From B8-G4 sp033720735 (GTDB lineage Bacteria; Bacteroidota; Bacteroidia; Chitinophagales; Saprospiraceae), in the NCBI GenBank assembly GCA_033720735.1, contig JAWWBX010000027.1:1-24548 (forward strand): a stretch of 24,548 nt of DNA, written 5' to 3'. Under the pieces are notes generated by a model, which worked only from the letters and a program-made list of their open reading frames with translations, searched no databases and was not told the DNA's origin. The position numbers and the translations under genes were made by a program. Positions 9,101-14,944 of this stretch are shown piece after piece. Positions within the stretch are counted from its first letter, which is position 1. Every line of letters starts with the position of its first letter.

Positions 9101-10836
9101 TGGATACGTCGATTTGCCTTTATGCCGGAACGCCGGTCCTCGATCTGGAGGTCACTGTGCAGAACGGATCGGGGAGTGGTAGCTGGAGCGGCCCCGGCAT
9201 CGTTGATGCCAACCAGGGCTTGTTCGACCCGATGGCCGCGACTGCCGGTCCGGGCACGCACGTGATCACCTACAATTACACAGATCAGGGATGTGCATTT
9301 AGCCGGCAGGTGACCATTCGGCTGTACGATCCGCCGCAAGCCGTCATTTCCAACACAGACCTGGTGCTGTCCTGCGACAACAACAATGAACTGACACTGG
9401 ACGGCACCCAGTCGACAGGTGGCGCTGGCATCAATTATCTCTGGACCACCAGCAATGGAGTCCTGCTCAGTGACCCGACCCTGAACCAGGTGACGGCCGG
9501 TGCCCCGGGAACATATACCTTGTTGCTCACCAATACGACCAGCGGTTGTGTGGACTCAACCTCGGTGACCCTCCAACAGGATGCCGACGTGCCCACGGCC
9601 GATGCTGGTCCCGATGTGCGTCTGGATTGTAACCTGACCTCGGCGACAGTCGGAGGGAGTTCATCGACGGGATCAAATATTGTGTATGAATGGTCGACCG
9701 GAGAAATGACTCCGACGATCACCGTGACTGCCTCTGGTGTCTATGAGATCATCGTGCGTGATACCTCCAACGGCTGCTTTAGCCGTGATGAGGCTGTGGT
9801 TACCGTTGATACAGTCGCGCCTGTGCCTTCCGCTTCGGTCGGGGGGATCCTGGACTGTGATACCGACGCGGTCGATGTGACATCATCGGTGAGCGGAGGG
9901 AGTGGCGATTATAGTTATGCGTGGTCGTCGGTCAATGGTGTGATTCAGGGCAGCACGACAGGGCCTGCCATTACGGCGACCAGCCCGGGCATGTACCAGG
10001 TGGTCGTCACCGACAATCAAAATGGCTGTCTTGACAGTATCTCTGTCGAGGTCATGGCCGATGATGATGTCATCACCAATGTGGACGTGGATCAGCAGTT
10101 TATTACTTGCGCCGGTGATGACAATGCCTCGATTGCCATTCTTTCGGTCATTGGCGGTAGCCCACCGTACAGTTTCAACTGGAGCACCGGCAGCACGGAC
10201 ATGCAGATCACCGGGCTCGGACCAGGTAATTATACCGTCAACATCGTGGATGCCAACGGATGCACCTTCCAGCGGTCATTCGATGTGCCTGCACCCGTGC
10301 AGGTCACGGCGGATATTGGTGGCAACCTGCGCGTTAACCAGGGAGACAGTGTTGTGATTACGCTCAGTACCAGTGTCACGCCCGGAGCACTGGGCAGTAT
10401 CACCTGGAGCGGGCCCTTTCCACCCTGTGACATGTGTACCAGCGTCAGTTTTGACGCGGATCAATCAGGTACGGTCATGGTCACGGTGGTAGATACGAAC
10501 GGATGTTCGGCTACGGCTTCACTCTTGCTGGAAGTCCTCGTTCCGCGGGGTATGTACGTGCCCAATGTCTTTACGCCCAACGGCGACGGTGTCAATGACT
10601 ACTTTACCATTTTCGGAACGTCACTTGCGGGGATCAACTCGATGCGGATATTTGATCGCTGGGGTGAACAGGTATTTGAGCGGCTGACCTTTGTACCCAA
10701 CGTGCCCGAGGCAGGTTGGGATGGCACGCTCAACGGCGAGACACTGACGCCCGGTGTCTATGTATTCAGAGCCGAAGTCGTCCATCAGGATGGCCTGGAG
10801 GAAACGGTCACAGGCGACATTACCTTGTTGCGCTAG
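6175..10836 (+). CDS. Giant PKD/FN3-module surface protein with T9SS type B sorting domain
   Basis: 1553 aa from an ATG that opens directly into a signal peptide (hydrophobic core ITGIVLLLGVLGSHVL, likely cut before QCDPP). Residues about 28-165 are a cysteine-rich CUB/PPC-like head of the type common in Saprospira-like secreted proteins (NPQYILFTAT ... YLLLIDGS). Two short repeats with the pattern C...Y...G-x-Y...GCDS/CPYDS follow (about 273-373). Residues 545-1052 hold a duplicated PKD-like, FN3-like and W-S-G-P-G-I-V-D cassette. Three Ig-like repeats, an SprB-like repeat, a domain with CDMC, and the type B sorting domain from residue 1462 (VPNVFTPNGDGVND, ending GDITLLR) complete it. No enzyme motif is seen. 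It lies 179 bases after the preceding adhesin gene; no clear terminator or promoter was found in that gap. Confidence 0.93.
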   Translation: MARHNSPSWITGIVLLLGVLGSHVLYGQCDPPALLPTVNCGDAPQICLNEACYSTQNIPDVGHSEFCGPSTLVHNPQYILFTATSTNVSITITVTGCSSGTSLQAAIIHLLTPDCNAWQNSDVIVCDPGFSGSTTLQASVFEVDTQYLLLIDGSNAATCEYVIGPVMGTFEPQLNDSLTNALGEPQACQGQDSWTASAQPSIADAAGYIWSGFPWGNGIVTSTLSDLDIEIPNDATPGIWEICVRAFTGCDTTNVLDAPCFEFEIYEIDDAEPDSITLCPEELMAGYSWHSQVITSAGTYTEAFDNALGCPYDSILVVESFPASGVGQIDTVVCATSFDYESVTYSTAGSYELLYDDASLWGCDSTAMLNLDLAYAEAEITMECDLGEFVLTANVTNVVPSGANLNYLWTDDMGTTVGDQQMVQVPFEGTYNLEVSIDINGTVCSFMAAPINIVLDDLVPPAPTLLEADSMVCELDFPDYTILDEYDIIDIVWEVPPGAAIFGQGSNEVSIDWQGSSGGQVCVYLVNDCGDGPPTCFNVQVLPAPDAMFDVESVVCADSSVIVNFTGSATVDAEFQWDFDGATILSGGTGPGPHEIAWSTTGNKEISLSIIEEGCDTASVMQVVIVESLGVPVVNCSSTVNSITFQWGPVSGADGYMVNVLSGATGGTMQGDSAFLVSGLNPGDTVVVEVVATSSGGACAASVVMVECVAEDCTPPGSSNIMAPDSICLGDVTGTISLSGMVDGMPASGTWSGPGIVDAQNGTFDPADSTAGVGIHQVVFTFDFGGCMFNTSTQIRVFDNPTADFVADSVICESETATVTYTGTASGSAMYTWDFGGGQIMSGSGAGPYEIMWNQDGPKTVSLTVEENGCVSTSVMNVVDLRPTLTPPSIQCMTTTGSITFSWSNVPNAVNYQVNLLNGASGTESPNQYAVTGLMPGDSSSIELVVSGDGTCPPVRDTMTCYAQACPSPTITVSPMDTSICLYAGTPVLDLEVTVQNGSGSGSWSGPGIVDANQGLFDPMAATAGPGTHVITYNYTDQGCAFSRQVTIRLYDPPQAVISNTDLVLSCDNNNELTLDGTQSTGGAGINYLWTTSNGVLLSDPTLNQVTAGAPGTYTLLLTNTTSGCVDSTSVTLQQDADVPTADAGPDVRLDCNLTSATVGGSSSTGSNIVYEWSTGEMTPTITVTASGVYEIIVRDTSNGCFSRDEAVVTVDTVAPVPSASVGGILDCDTDAVDVTSSVSGGSGDYSYAWSSVNGVIQGSTTGPAITATSPGMYQVVVTDNQNGCLDSISVEVMADDDVITNVDVDQQFITCAGDDNASIAILSVIGGSPPYSFNWSTGSTDMQITGLGPGNYTVNIVDANGCTFQRSFDVPAPVQVTADIGGNLRVNQGDSVVITLSTSVTPGALGSITWSGPFPPCDMCTSVSFDADQSGTVMVTVVDTNGCSATASLLLEVLVPRGMYVPNVFTPNGDGVNDYFTIFGTSLAGINSMRIFDRWGEQVFERLTFVPNVPEAGWDGTLNGETLTPGVYVFRAEVVHQDGLEETVTGDITLLR
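7807..9330 (+). repeat. Tandem duplication of a three-domain cassette (256 and 252 residues)
   Basis: Copy 1 covers residues 545-800 (7807-8574) and copy 2 residues 801-1052 (8575-9330). Each copy has a PKD-like domain (SVVCADSSVIVNFTG versus SVICESETATVTYTG), an FN3-like domain (SITFQWGPVSGADGYMVNVL versus SITFSWSNVPNAVNYQVNLL), and a third domain (SGTWSGPGIVDAQNGTFDP versus SGSWSGPGIVDANQGLFDP). Order, length and cysteine positions are kept. Confidence 0.85.
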
Positions 10837-10860
10837 CAACCGATCAGAGATATAAAACAA

Positions 10861-10890
10861 AAGCGCATCGAAGATCACTTCGATGCGCTT
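10861..10890. terminator. Strong bidirectional terminator between convergent genes
   Basis: Perfect 13-bp stem AAGCGCATCGAAG / CTTCGATGCGCTT around a 4-base loop (ATCA), extended by flanking A/T pairs. On the plus strand it is followed by TTTT-C-TTT; on the minus strand the A-rich left flank (AAAACAAAA) reads as a T-rich tail. It sits 24 bases after the adhesin stop and 25 bases past the end of the convergent DUF1508 gene, so it can serve both. Confidence 0.9.
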
Positions 10891-10915
10891 TTTTCTTTCT
10901 GTGTGGTTTTGGTGC

Positions 10916-11248
10916 CTACGCGTCGACCTCAACAACGGTTGCCTGGGGAGCAACGCGCTTGACGGAGCGGATGCCAGCTTCCATGCTTGACTTGGAAGCA
11001 TACATCTGGCTCGATCCTACGATCTTCTTGTTGGTCGACAACAGGTTGAAATGGTGCTTGCCATTCTTCGCAACCTTGCGCTCGAAACAGTTGTCGTTTG
11101 AGCAATTCTTCTGAACAGACTTGATCCCGTTCTTTACGCCGGCCTTGTTTGAGTAGCCTTCGCTGGCCAGGATGGTCTGGCCATTACGTGCTTTCAGCCG
11201 GAAGTAGAACTTTTTGTTCTTGGGGCTGCGAAATACCTCGAATTTCAT
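10916..11248 (-). CDS. YegP-like DUF1508 protein, two tandem repeats
   Basis: 110 aa from the ATG at 11248, which gives the usual family start MKFEVFRSPKNKKFYFRLKA; an upstream in-frame TTG at 11290 would add 14 unlikely residues. Two DUF1508 repeats are visible: residues about 1-48 (FYFRLKARNGQTILASEGY...GIKSVQKN) and about 53-100 (HHFNLLSTNKKIVGSSQMY...GIRSVKRV), each with the pattern F-x-L-x-(A/S)-x-N-x-x-(I/V)-x-x-S-x-x-Y and a final G-I-(K/R)-S-V. The length fits two-repeat YegP proteins. These are small, probably cytoplasmic proteins of unknown function. It lies downstream of rpmA on the same strand but beyond the rpmA terminator, so it is probably a separate unit. Confidence 0.88.
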   Translation of the reverse strand: MKFEVFRSPKNKKFYFRLKARNGQTILASEGYSNKAGVKNGIKSVQKNCSNDNCFERKVAKNGKHHFNLLSTNKKIVGSSQMYASKSSMEAGIRSVKRVAPQATVVEVDA

Positions 11249-11326
11249 GAGCTTGAATTTTGATTTGAATGATGGTGCGAAGATACTCAACGACGCGCCA
11301 TCTTGTATGCATTGGCAAGAAGAATC

Positions 11327-11354
11327 ATGCGATGCATTTGCAAACGCATCGCAT
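11327..11354 (-). repeat. 9-bp inverted repeat upstream of the DUF1508 gene
   Basis: ATGCGATGC and GCATCGCAT form a perfect 9-bp stem with a 10-base loop (ATTTGCAAAC). It lies between the rpmA terminator and the DUF1508 start codon, so it could be an operator or leader hairpin for that gene. It has no T-run and is not an obvious terminator. Confidence 0.5.
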
Positions 11355-11377
11355 TCAAAATATGCATGCCAAAAAAA

Positions 11378-11406
11378 ACGCCCTTCAACATGTTGTCGAA
11401 GGGCGT
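11378..11406 (-). terminator. Intrinsic terminator of the rplU-rpmA operon
   Basis: Stem ACGCCCTTC / GAAGGGCGT (9 bp), read on the minus strand and followed by a run of eight T (the A-run at 11371-11378 on the plus strand). It begins 23 bases after the end of rpmA. A classic Rho-independent terminator. Confidence 0.9.
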
Positions 11407-11429
11407 CGTTGTTTTTTCGTTGATACGTG

Positions 11430-11744
11430 CTATTCTTCTTCGTCCGCAGCTTTCGCTTTTACGATAGGTGCTGCGGTCTCCTGCACTTCCTCAAACGGCT
11501 CAATATTGATGTATGTACGGTTGTTGCGTTTTCTCCTGAAGGCAACGGTACCGTCAGTCAGTGCGTAGATGGTAAAATCCTTGCCCATCCCCACATGCTC
11601 ACCCGGGTGGAATTTGGTGCCGCGCTGACGTACGATAATGTTGCCGGCACGTGCTGCCTGGCCTCCAAAAAGTTTCACGCCCAGTCGTTTACTCTTACTG
11701 TCGCGACCGTTGTCAGAACTACCAACTCCTTTCTTATGTGCCAT
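11430..11744 (-). CDS. rpmA: 50S ribosomal protein L27 (bL27)
   Basis: 104 aa starting MAHKKGVGSSDNGRDSKSKRLGVKLFGGQ, the hallmark bL27 N-terminus that reaches the peptidyl transferase centre, followed by the conserved GNIIVRQRGTKFHPG segment. The family is usually near 85-95 aa; here the C-terminus carries an extra Glu/Ala-rich tail ending ADEEE. Bacterial L27 with this N-terminus does not need the Firmicutes-type N-terminal cleavage. It is 11 bases downstream of rplU in the conserved rplU-rpmA pair and is followed by a strong terminator. Confidence 0.98.
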   Translation of the reverse strand: MAHKKGVGSSDNGRDSKSKRLGVKLFGGQAARAGNIIVRQRGTKFHPGEHVGMGKDFTIYALTDGTVAFRRKRNNRTYINIEPFEEVQETAAPIVKAKAADEEE

Positions 11745-11755
11745 GGTACAGCGCT

Positions 11756-12064
11756 TTAGAGGTTGATTGCGTCAACCTTGATTTTCGTGTATTGTTGTCT
11801 GTGTCCGTTCTTGACCTTGTAACCCTTGCGGCGTTTGCGCTTGAAGACCAGAACCTTGTCACCCTTGACGTGCCCGAGTACGGTGGCGGCAACTGTCCCC
11901 TTGAGATGTGGGGTACCGACTTGCACGGTGCCGTTCTGATCCACCAACAGTACTTTGTCGAAGGCGATCTGTTCACCCTCGGCAGCCTCGATCCGGTTGA
12001 CATACACCTCGGCGCCTTCTTCCACCTTGATCTGCTGGCCTTTAATATCTACAATCGCGTACAT
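11756..12064 (-). CDS. rplU: 50S ribosomal protein L21 (bL21)
   Basis: 102 aa with the standard start MYAIVDIKGQQIKVEEG and the conserved basic C-terminal segment (VFKRKRRKGYKVKNGHRQ) that contacts 23S rRNA; the length is normal for the family. First gene of the rplU-rpmA operon, 11 bases before rpmA. A consensus Bacteroidota promoter lies just upstream and gives a leader of only about 25 bases. No strong Shine-Dalgarno is visible, as is usual in this phylum. Confidence 0.98.
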   Translation of the reverse strand: MYAIVDIKGQQIKVEEGAEVYVNRIEAAEGEQIAFDKVLLVDQNGTVQVGTPHLKGTVAATVLGHVKGDKVLVFKRKRRKGYKVKNGHRQQYTKIKVDAINL

Positions 12065-12095
12065 GTCACTGATTTCATGTTCAAAAACAGGACCG

Positions 12096-12126
12096 CAAAG
12101 ATAAGATTCCTGATGTATTTGTCAAA
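12096..12126 (-). promoter_or_regulatory. Consensus Bacteroidota sigma promoter for rplU-rpmA
   Basis: On the minus strand a -33 element TTTG (12126 to 12123) and a -7 element TATCTTTG (12103 to 12096) are separated by 19 bases. This matches the known Bacteroidota housekeeping consensus TTTG-N19-21-TAnnTTTG exactly. Transcription would start near 12090, about 25 bases before the rplU start codon. Confidence 0.8.
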
Positions 12127-12176
12127 GCGACACGTGCAGATCGTCGGGATGCCACAAGTGGCACATTTTCAGGCAA

Positions 12177-13421
12177 CTAGATCAGCTCTCTGAGGCGGAA
12201 ATGCACCTTGATGATCTGCTGCTTGCGCTGAATGACCAGCCGGATGCGCTTGCCAACACGTTTTTGCATCAACGCAGTCACCTGATCGAGGGAGAAAAAC
12301 TTGGCAGGAAGGCCCTGAATGCGTCTGATGATATCGCCGGGCTGGATCCCTGCTTCCGCCGCCGGTGAGCCGGCGATCAGGTCCTGTACCACAAATTCAT
12401 TCAGGGAATGACCCAGCGCGAAAATGATCATGCCGCTGCGGTCCATCTTGAACTTGCGTTTGTAGCGACCCTGCGGACGCAGGTAGATCTTTTCATTCAT
12501 GTAGTCGATGTACACGTCGAAGCGGCCGAGGAGTTGGTTGCCGACCAAGCCGTTGCGGTTGCGCAGTGAGTCCGAGATCACCGCATCAGACAGATCCTGA
12601 AAGCTGGTAAGCACGAATTCGAATGCGATATCTTCAATTTGCAGGGACTTGATCCGCCCGATGGAGCCCTGCACATAGCCACCGAGGCCCACTCCCAGCT
12701 TGCCCAGGATCAGCTCTTCCGGTGGTGCCAGTTTGGGATGGGAGTTGCTGTGCAGCAGGAGTGGAAGCCCGGCGCCGGTGTCTACCAGCAGTTGCAGATC
12801 CAGCGTTGTATCGTCAAGTAGCGTCCCGGTAGCTTGCAGGTATGGTTTGTTGGAAACCATTTCCACGTTGATCTGCCTGAATGACCTGCCGGGTGGTTCA
12901 AACTTCATTCCGTTGTGCAGGATCAGCCGTTGCTTTTTGTAGTCGATCTGCACGACCACGTTGCGGAAAAACCCTCCTCCGATGATGCCATGGATCTGGG
13001 TGCCGGTGATCTCGTCGAGATGGAAGTAGTTGTCCTCAAGGACCAGAATATCCCGCTTTTGTGGTGCCAGGCCAACAAGCTCCAGATCGACTGATCGGGC
13101 AACGAGCGCATACAGATGGCGTTGTTGATCCGATCCAACGATCGGAATGCGCAGGTCGTACTGCACATTGAGAAAATCCGCGTACTCCCGCTTGAACAGG
13201 ATCGTATGTTCGGCGCCCGTATCAAAAATGAACTGCATGGGCAGCAGGCCAAACAGCCTGACATCGATCAGAATGAAGTTGTGCTTGAACTCAAAGGGGA
13301 TCTCGACCCTGTCCTCTCCATCCAGGATATCGAAGCGCATATTCTGCCCTGGCGCCATGAAGGCACTCAGCAACAGGCTCATCAGAACCAACCCACGCCA
13401 GACAATTCTCGCTCGGTGCAT
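12177..13421 (-). CDS. Periplasmic retropepsin-like aspartyl protease with two lobes and a C-terminal PDZ domain
   Basis: 414 aa with an N-terminal signal peptide (WRGLVLMSLLLSAFMAPGQ). Two aspartyl-protease lobes are seen: the first with FDTGAEHT (catalytic Asp 67) and the closing GIIGGGFF motif, the second with VDTGAGLP (Asp 214) and GLVGNQLLGRFDVYIDY. Residues about 340-410 form a PDZ domain (GSPAAEAGIQPGDIIRRIQG). Both lobes keep D-T-G, so one chain could form the active site that retroviral proteases build by dimerisation. This is a known Bacteroidota architecture, annotated as aspartyl protease family protein; the substrate is unknown. It is divergent from the APC permease, and 112 bases separate its stop from the downstream rplU start, where rplU has its own promoter. 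Confidence 0.9.
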   Translation of the reverse strand: MHRARIVWRGLVLMSLLLSAFMAPGQNMRFDILDGEDRVEIPFEFKHNFILIDVRLFGLLPMQFIFDTGAEHTILFKREYADFLNVQYDLRIPIVGSDQQRHLYALVARSVDLELVGLAPQKRDILVLEDNYFHLDEITGTQIHGIIGGGFFRNVVVQIDYKKQRLILHNGMKFEPPGRSFRQINVEMVSNKPYLQATGTLLDDTTLDLQLLVDTGAGLPLLLHSNSHPKLAPPEELILGKLGVGLGGYVQGSIGRIKSLQIEDIAFEFVLTSFQDLSDAVISDSLRNRNGLVGNQLLGRFDVYIDYMNEKIYLRPQGRYKRKFKMDRSGMIIFALGHSLNEFVVQDLIAGSPAAEAGIQPGDIIRRIQGLPAKFFSLDQVTALMQKRVGKRIRLVIQRKQQIIKVHFRLRELI

Positions 13422-13437
13422 ACCTGAGGCAGCTAAT

Positions 13438-13456
13438 GGAAATTAAAGTAATTTCC
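13438..13456. promoter_or_regulatory. Perfect inverted repeat (8-3-8) in the divergent intergenic region
   Basis: GGAAATTA-AAG-TAATTTCC, a perfect 19-base interrupted palindrome 17 bases upstream of the protease start codon, in the 98-base gap shared with the APC permease. The shape and size fit an operator for a dimeric regulator, but no regulator is identified. Confidence 0.5.
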
Positions 13457-13477
13457 GGTCAGGAATCCTTCTGACCG
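13456..13477. promoter_or_regulatory. Second inverted repeat (7-8-7) adjoining the first
   Basis: CGGTCAG-GAATCCTT-CTGACCG, a perfect 7-bp inverted repeat that directly abuts the previous palindrome (sharing base 13456). It lies 43 bases before the permease start. It could be an operator or an RNA hairpin in the permease leader. Confidence 0.45.
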
Positions 13478-13519
13478 TCAATCAGATAATACCAAAACGT
13501 CCGGAATGTTGAATTATCC

Positions 13520-14821
13520 ATGGCAGGTGGGCTAAAAAAGAAGATCGGGCTCTATGGTTTGACGATGGTAGCCGTTGGATCATGCATTGGTTCAGGCATT
13601 TTCATCACACCGTCATCGATCGCCGGTCATTTGGGGGAGCCCTTCTGGATCATAGCGGCCTGGCTTTTGGGCGGGGTCGTAGCGCTGACCGGCTCATTGA
13701 CCTTTGCCGAGTTGGGCAACAGGTTTCCGGCTGCTGGCGGCGTCTACGTCTACATCCGTGAAGCATTCGGGCACCTCTGGGCTTTTCTCTATGGGTGGTG
13801 CATTCTTACGGTGATCACCTCCGGGGCGATCGCGGCGCTCAGCCTCACTTTTGCGCGCTACGTCAGTACCCTGGTACCTCTGGATCAAAACGGAATGATC
13901 GTCGTCGGGGCCGCCTCTATTGCCGCCGTGACCACGATCAATGTGCTCGGTGTCAAGCTGGGCGAGATCTTCTCGAGCGTGTTTACCACCCTCAAACTGA
14001 TCGGCATTGCGATGATCGTGGTCATCGGGATCGCACTGGGGCAGGCTGTCTCGGGCGAGCCAAGCACGGTACATGATGCACCAGCGACGACCATGGGCGC
14101 GTTTGCGTTGGCCATGATCGGTGTCCTCTGGTCGTTTGGGGGCTGGCATCACGCCTCCTATCTCAGTGCTGAGACACGTGATGCCGCACGCATTGTACCC
14201 AGAGCAATGATCATAGGGGCGGTGATCGTGACGATTACGTATGTCCTGGCCAATGTGGCCTATCTCAGATTGCTGCCGGTGGAAGACATGGCCGCATCTC
14301 AGGCCGTCGCAGCCGACGCCCTGGGTGCCGTGGTGCCAACCGGGGGATTGATCGTGACCATCCTCATTGCGGTATCAACCTTTGGGACCATTGGAATTTT
14401 TACGATGTCAGCACCCCGTATCTATTACACGATGGCTCGCGATGGCAGGTTTTTCCAGCTGATTTCCAGATTGCATCCCAAACACGCAACGCCGGTCTTT
14501 GCCATTCTGCTGCAATCTGGCTGGGCTTTGATCCTGCTCATTTTCTGGGGTACGTTTGAAAGCCTGATCGCCTACGTCGTGTTTATGGATTGGGTGTTTA
14601 TGATCCTGGCAGCTTTCAGCCTCTTTGTGTTCAGGAGAAAGCTCGGAAGCGCCACATCATTCCGGGTTCCGGGTTACCCGGTGGTACCACTCATCTTCAT
14701 CATCATCTCGATCTGGTTTGTCATTTATACGTCGATCGGGCAGCCTCAGCAGGCGTTATGGGGAACAGGTTTGCTGGTACTGGGATTGCCGGTCTACTGG
14801 CTGAGCCAGAAGCGGGAGTGA
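13520..14821 (+). CDS. APC-family amino acid permease
   Basis: 433 aa, strongly hydrophobic with about 12 membrane segments, the usual APC layout. The first segment carries the family's unwound-helix motif GSCIGSGIFITP, which binds the substrate's carboxylate and amino groups. TFAELGNRFPAAGGVYVYIREAFG (about 60-85) is the conserved segment of the LAT/SLC7-like branch, and FTMSAPRIYYTMARDG is the conserved loop after TM8. The likely job is uptake or exchange of amino acids across the inner membrane; the substrate cannot be told from sequence. The ATG at 13520 gives a standard N-terminus. The gene is divergent from the aspartyl protease, with two inverted repeats in the gap. A functional link (peptide turnover and amino-acid uptake) is only a guess. 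Confidence 0.92.
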   Translation: MAGGLKKKIGLYGLTMVAVGSCIGSGIFITPSSIAGHLGEPFWIIAAWLLGGVVALTGSLTFAELGNRFPAAGGVYVYIREAFGHLWAFLYGWCILTVITSGAIAALSLTFARYVSTLVPLDQNGMIVVGAASIAAVTTINVLGVKLGEIFSSVFTTLKLIGIAMIVVIGIALGQAVSGEPSTVHDAPATTMGAFALAMIGVLWSFGGWHHASYLSAETRDAARIVPRAMIIGAVIVTITYVLANVAYLRLLPVEDMAASQAVAADALGAVVPTGGLIVTILIAVSTFGTIGIFTMSAPRIYYTMARDGRFFQLISRLHPKHATPVFAILLQSGWALILLIFWGTFESLIAYVVFMDWVFMILAAFSLFVFRRKLGSATSFRVPGYPVVPLIFIIISIWFVIYTSIGQPQQALWGTGLLVLGLPVYWLSQKRE

Positions 14822-14852
14822 GTCGTGATCAACGGTGACATTTTCATACGTC

Positions 14853-14881
14853 GCAACACTGTTATATATTAAAGGTGTTGC
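14853..14881. repeat. 7-bp inverted repeat after the APC permease gene
   Basis: GCAACAC and GTGTTGC flank a 15-base AT-rich spacer (TGTTATATATTAAAG), 31 bases after the permease stop and 63 bases before the next start codon. It is not followed by T residues on either strand, so it is not a typical intrinsic terminator. It may be an operator around an AT-rich promoter for the downstream orphan gene. Confidence 0.4.
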
Positions 14882-14944
14882 CGGGACCGATTGCCTGCAA
14901 GCAGACAGGTAGTGCAGCACCCGGGAATACTGTAAACGCATCGC

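Noticed and set aside
12150..12163. Inverted repeat TGCCAC-AA-GTGGCA between the protease and rplU as a terminator
   Set aside because: The loop is too small for a stable 6-bp stem, and the minus strand downstream (CCCGACG) has no T-run; not convincing as an intrinsic terminator.
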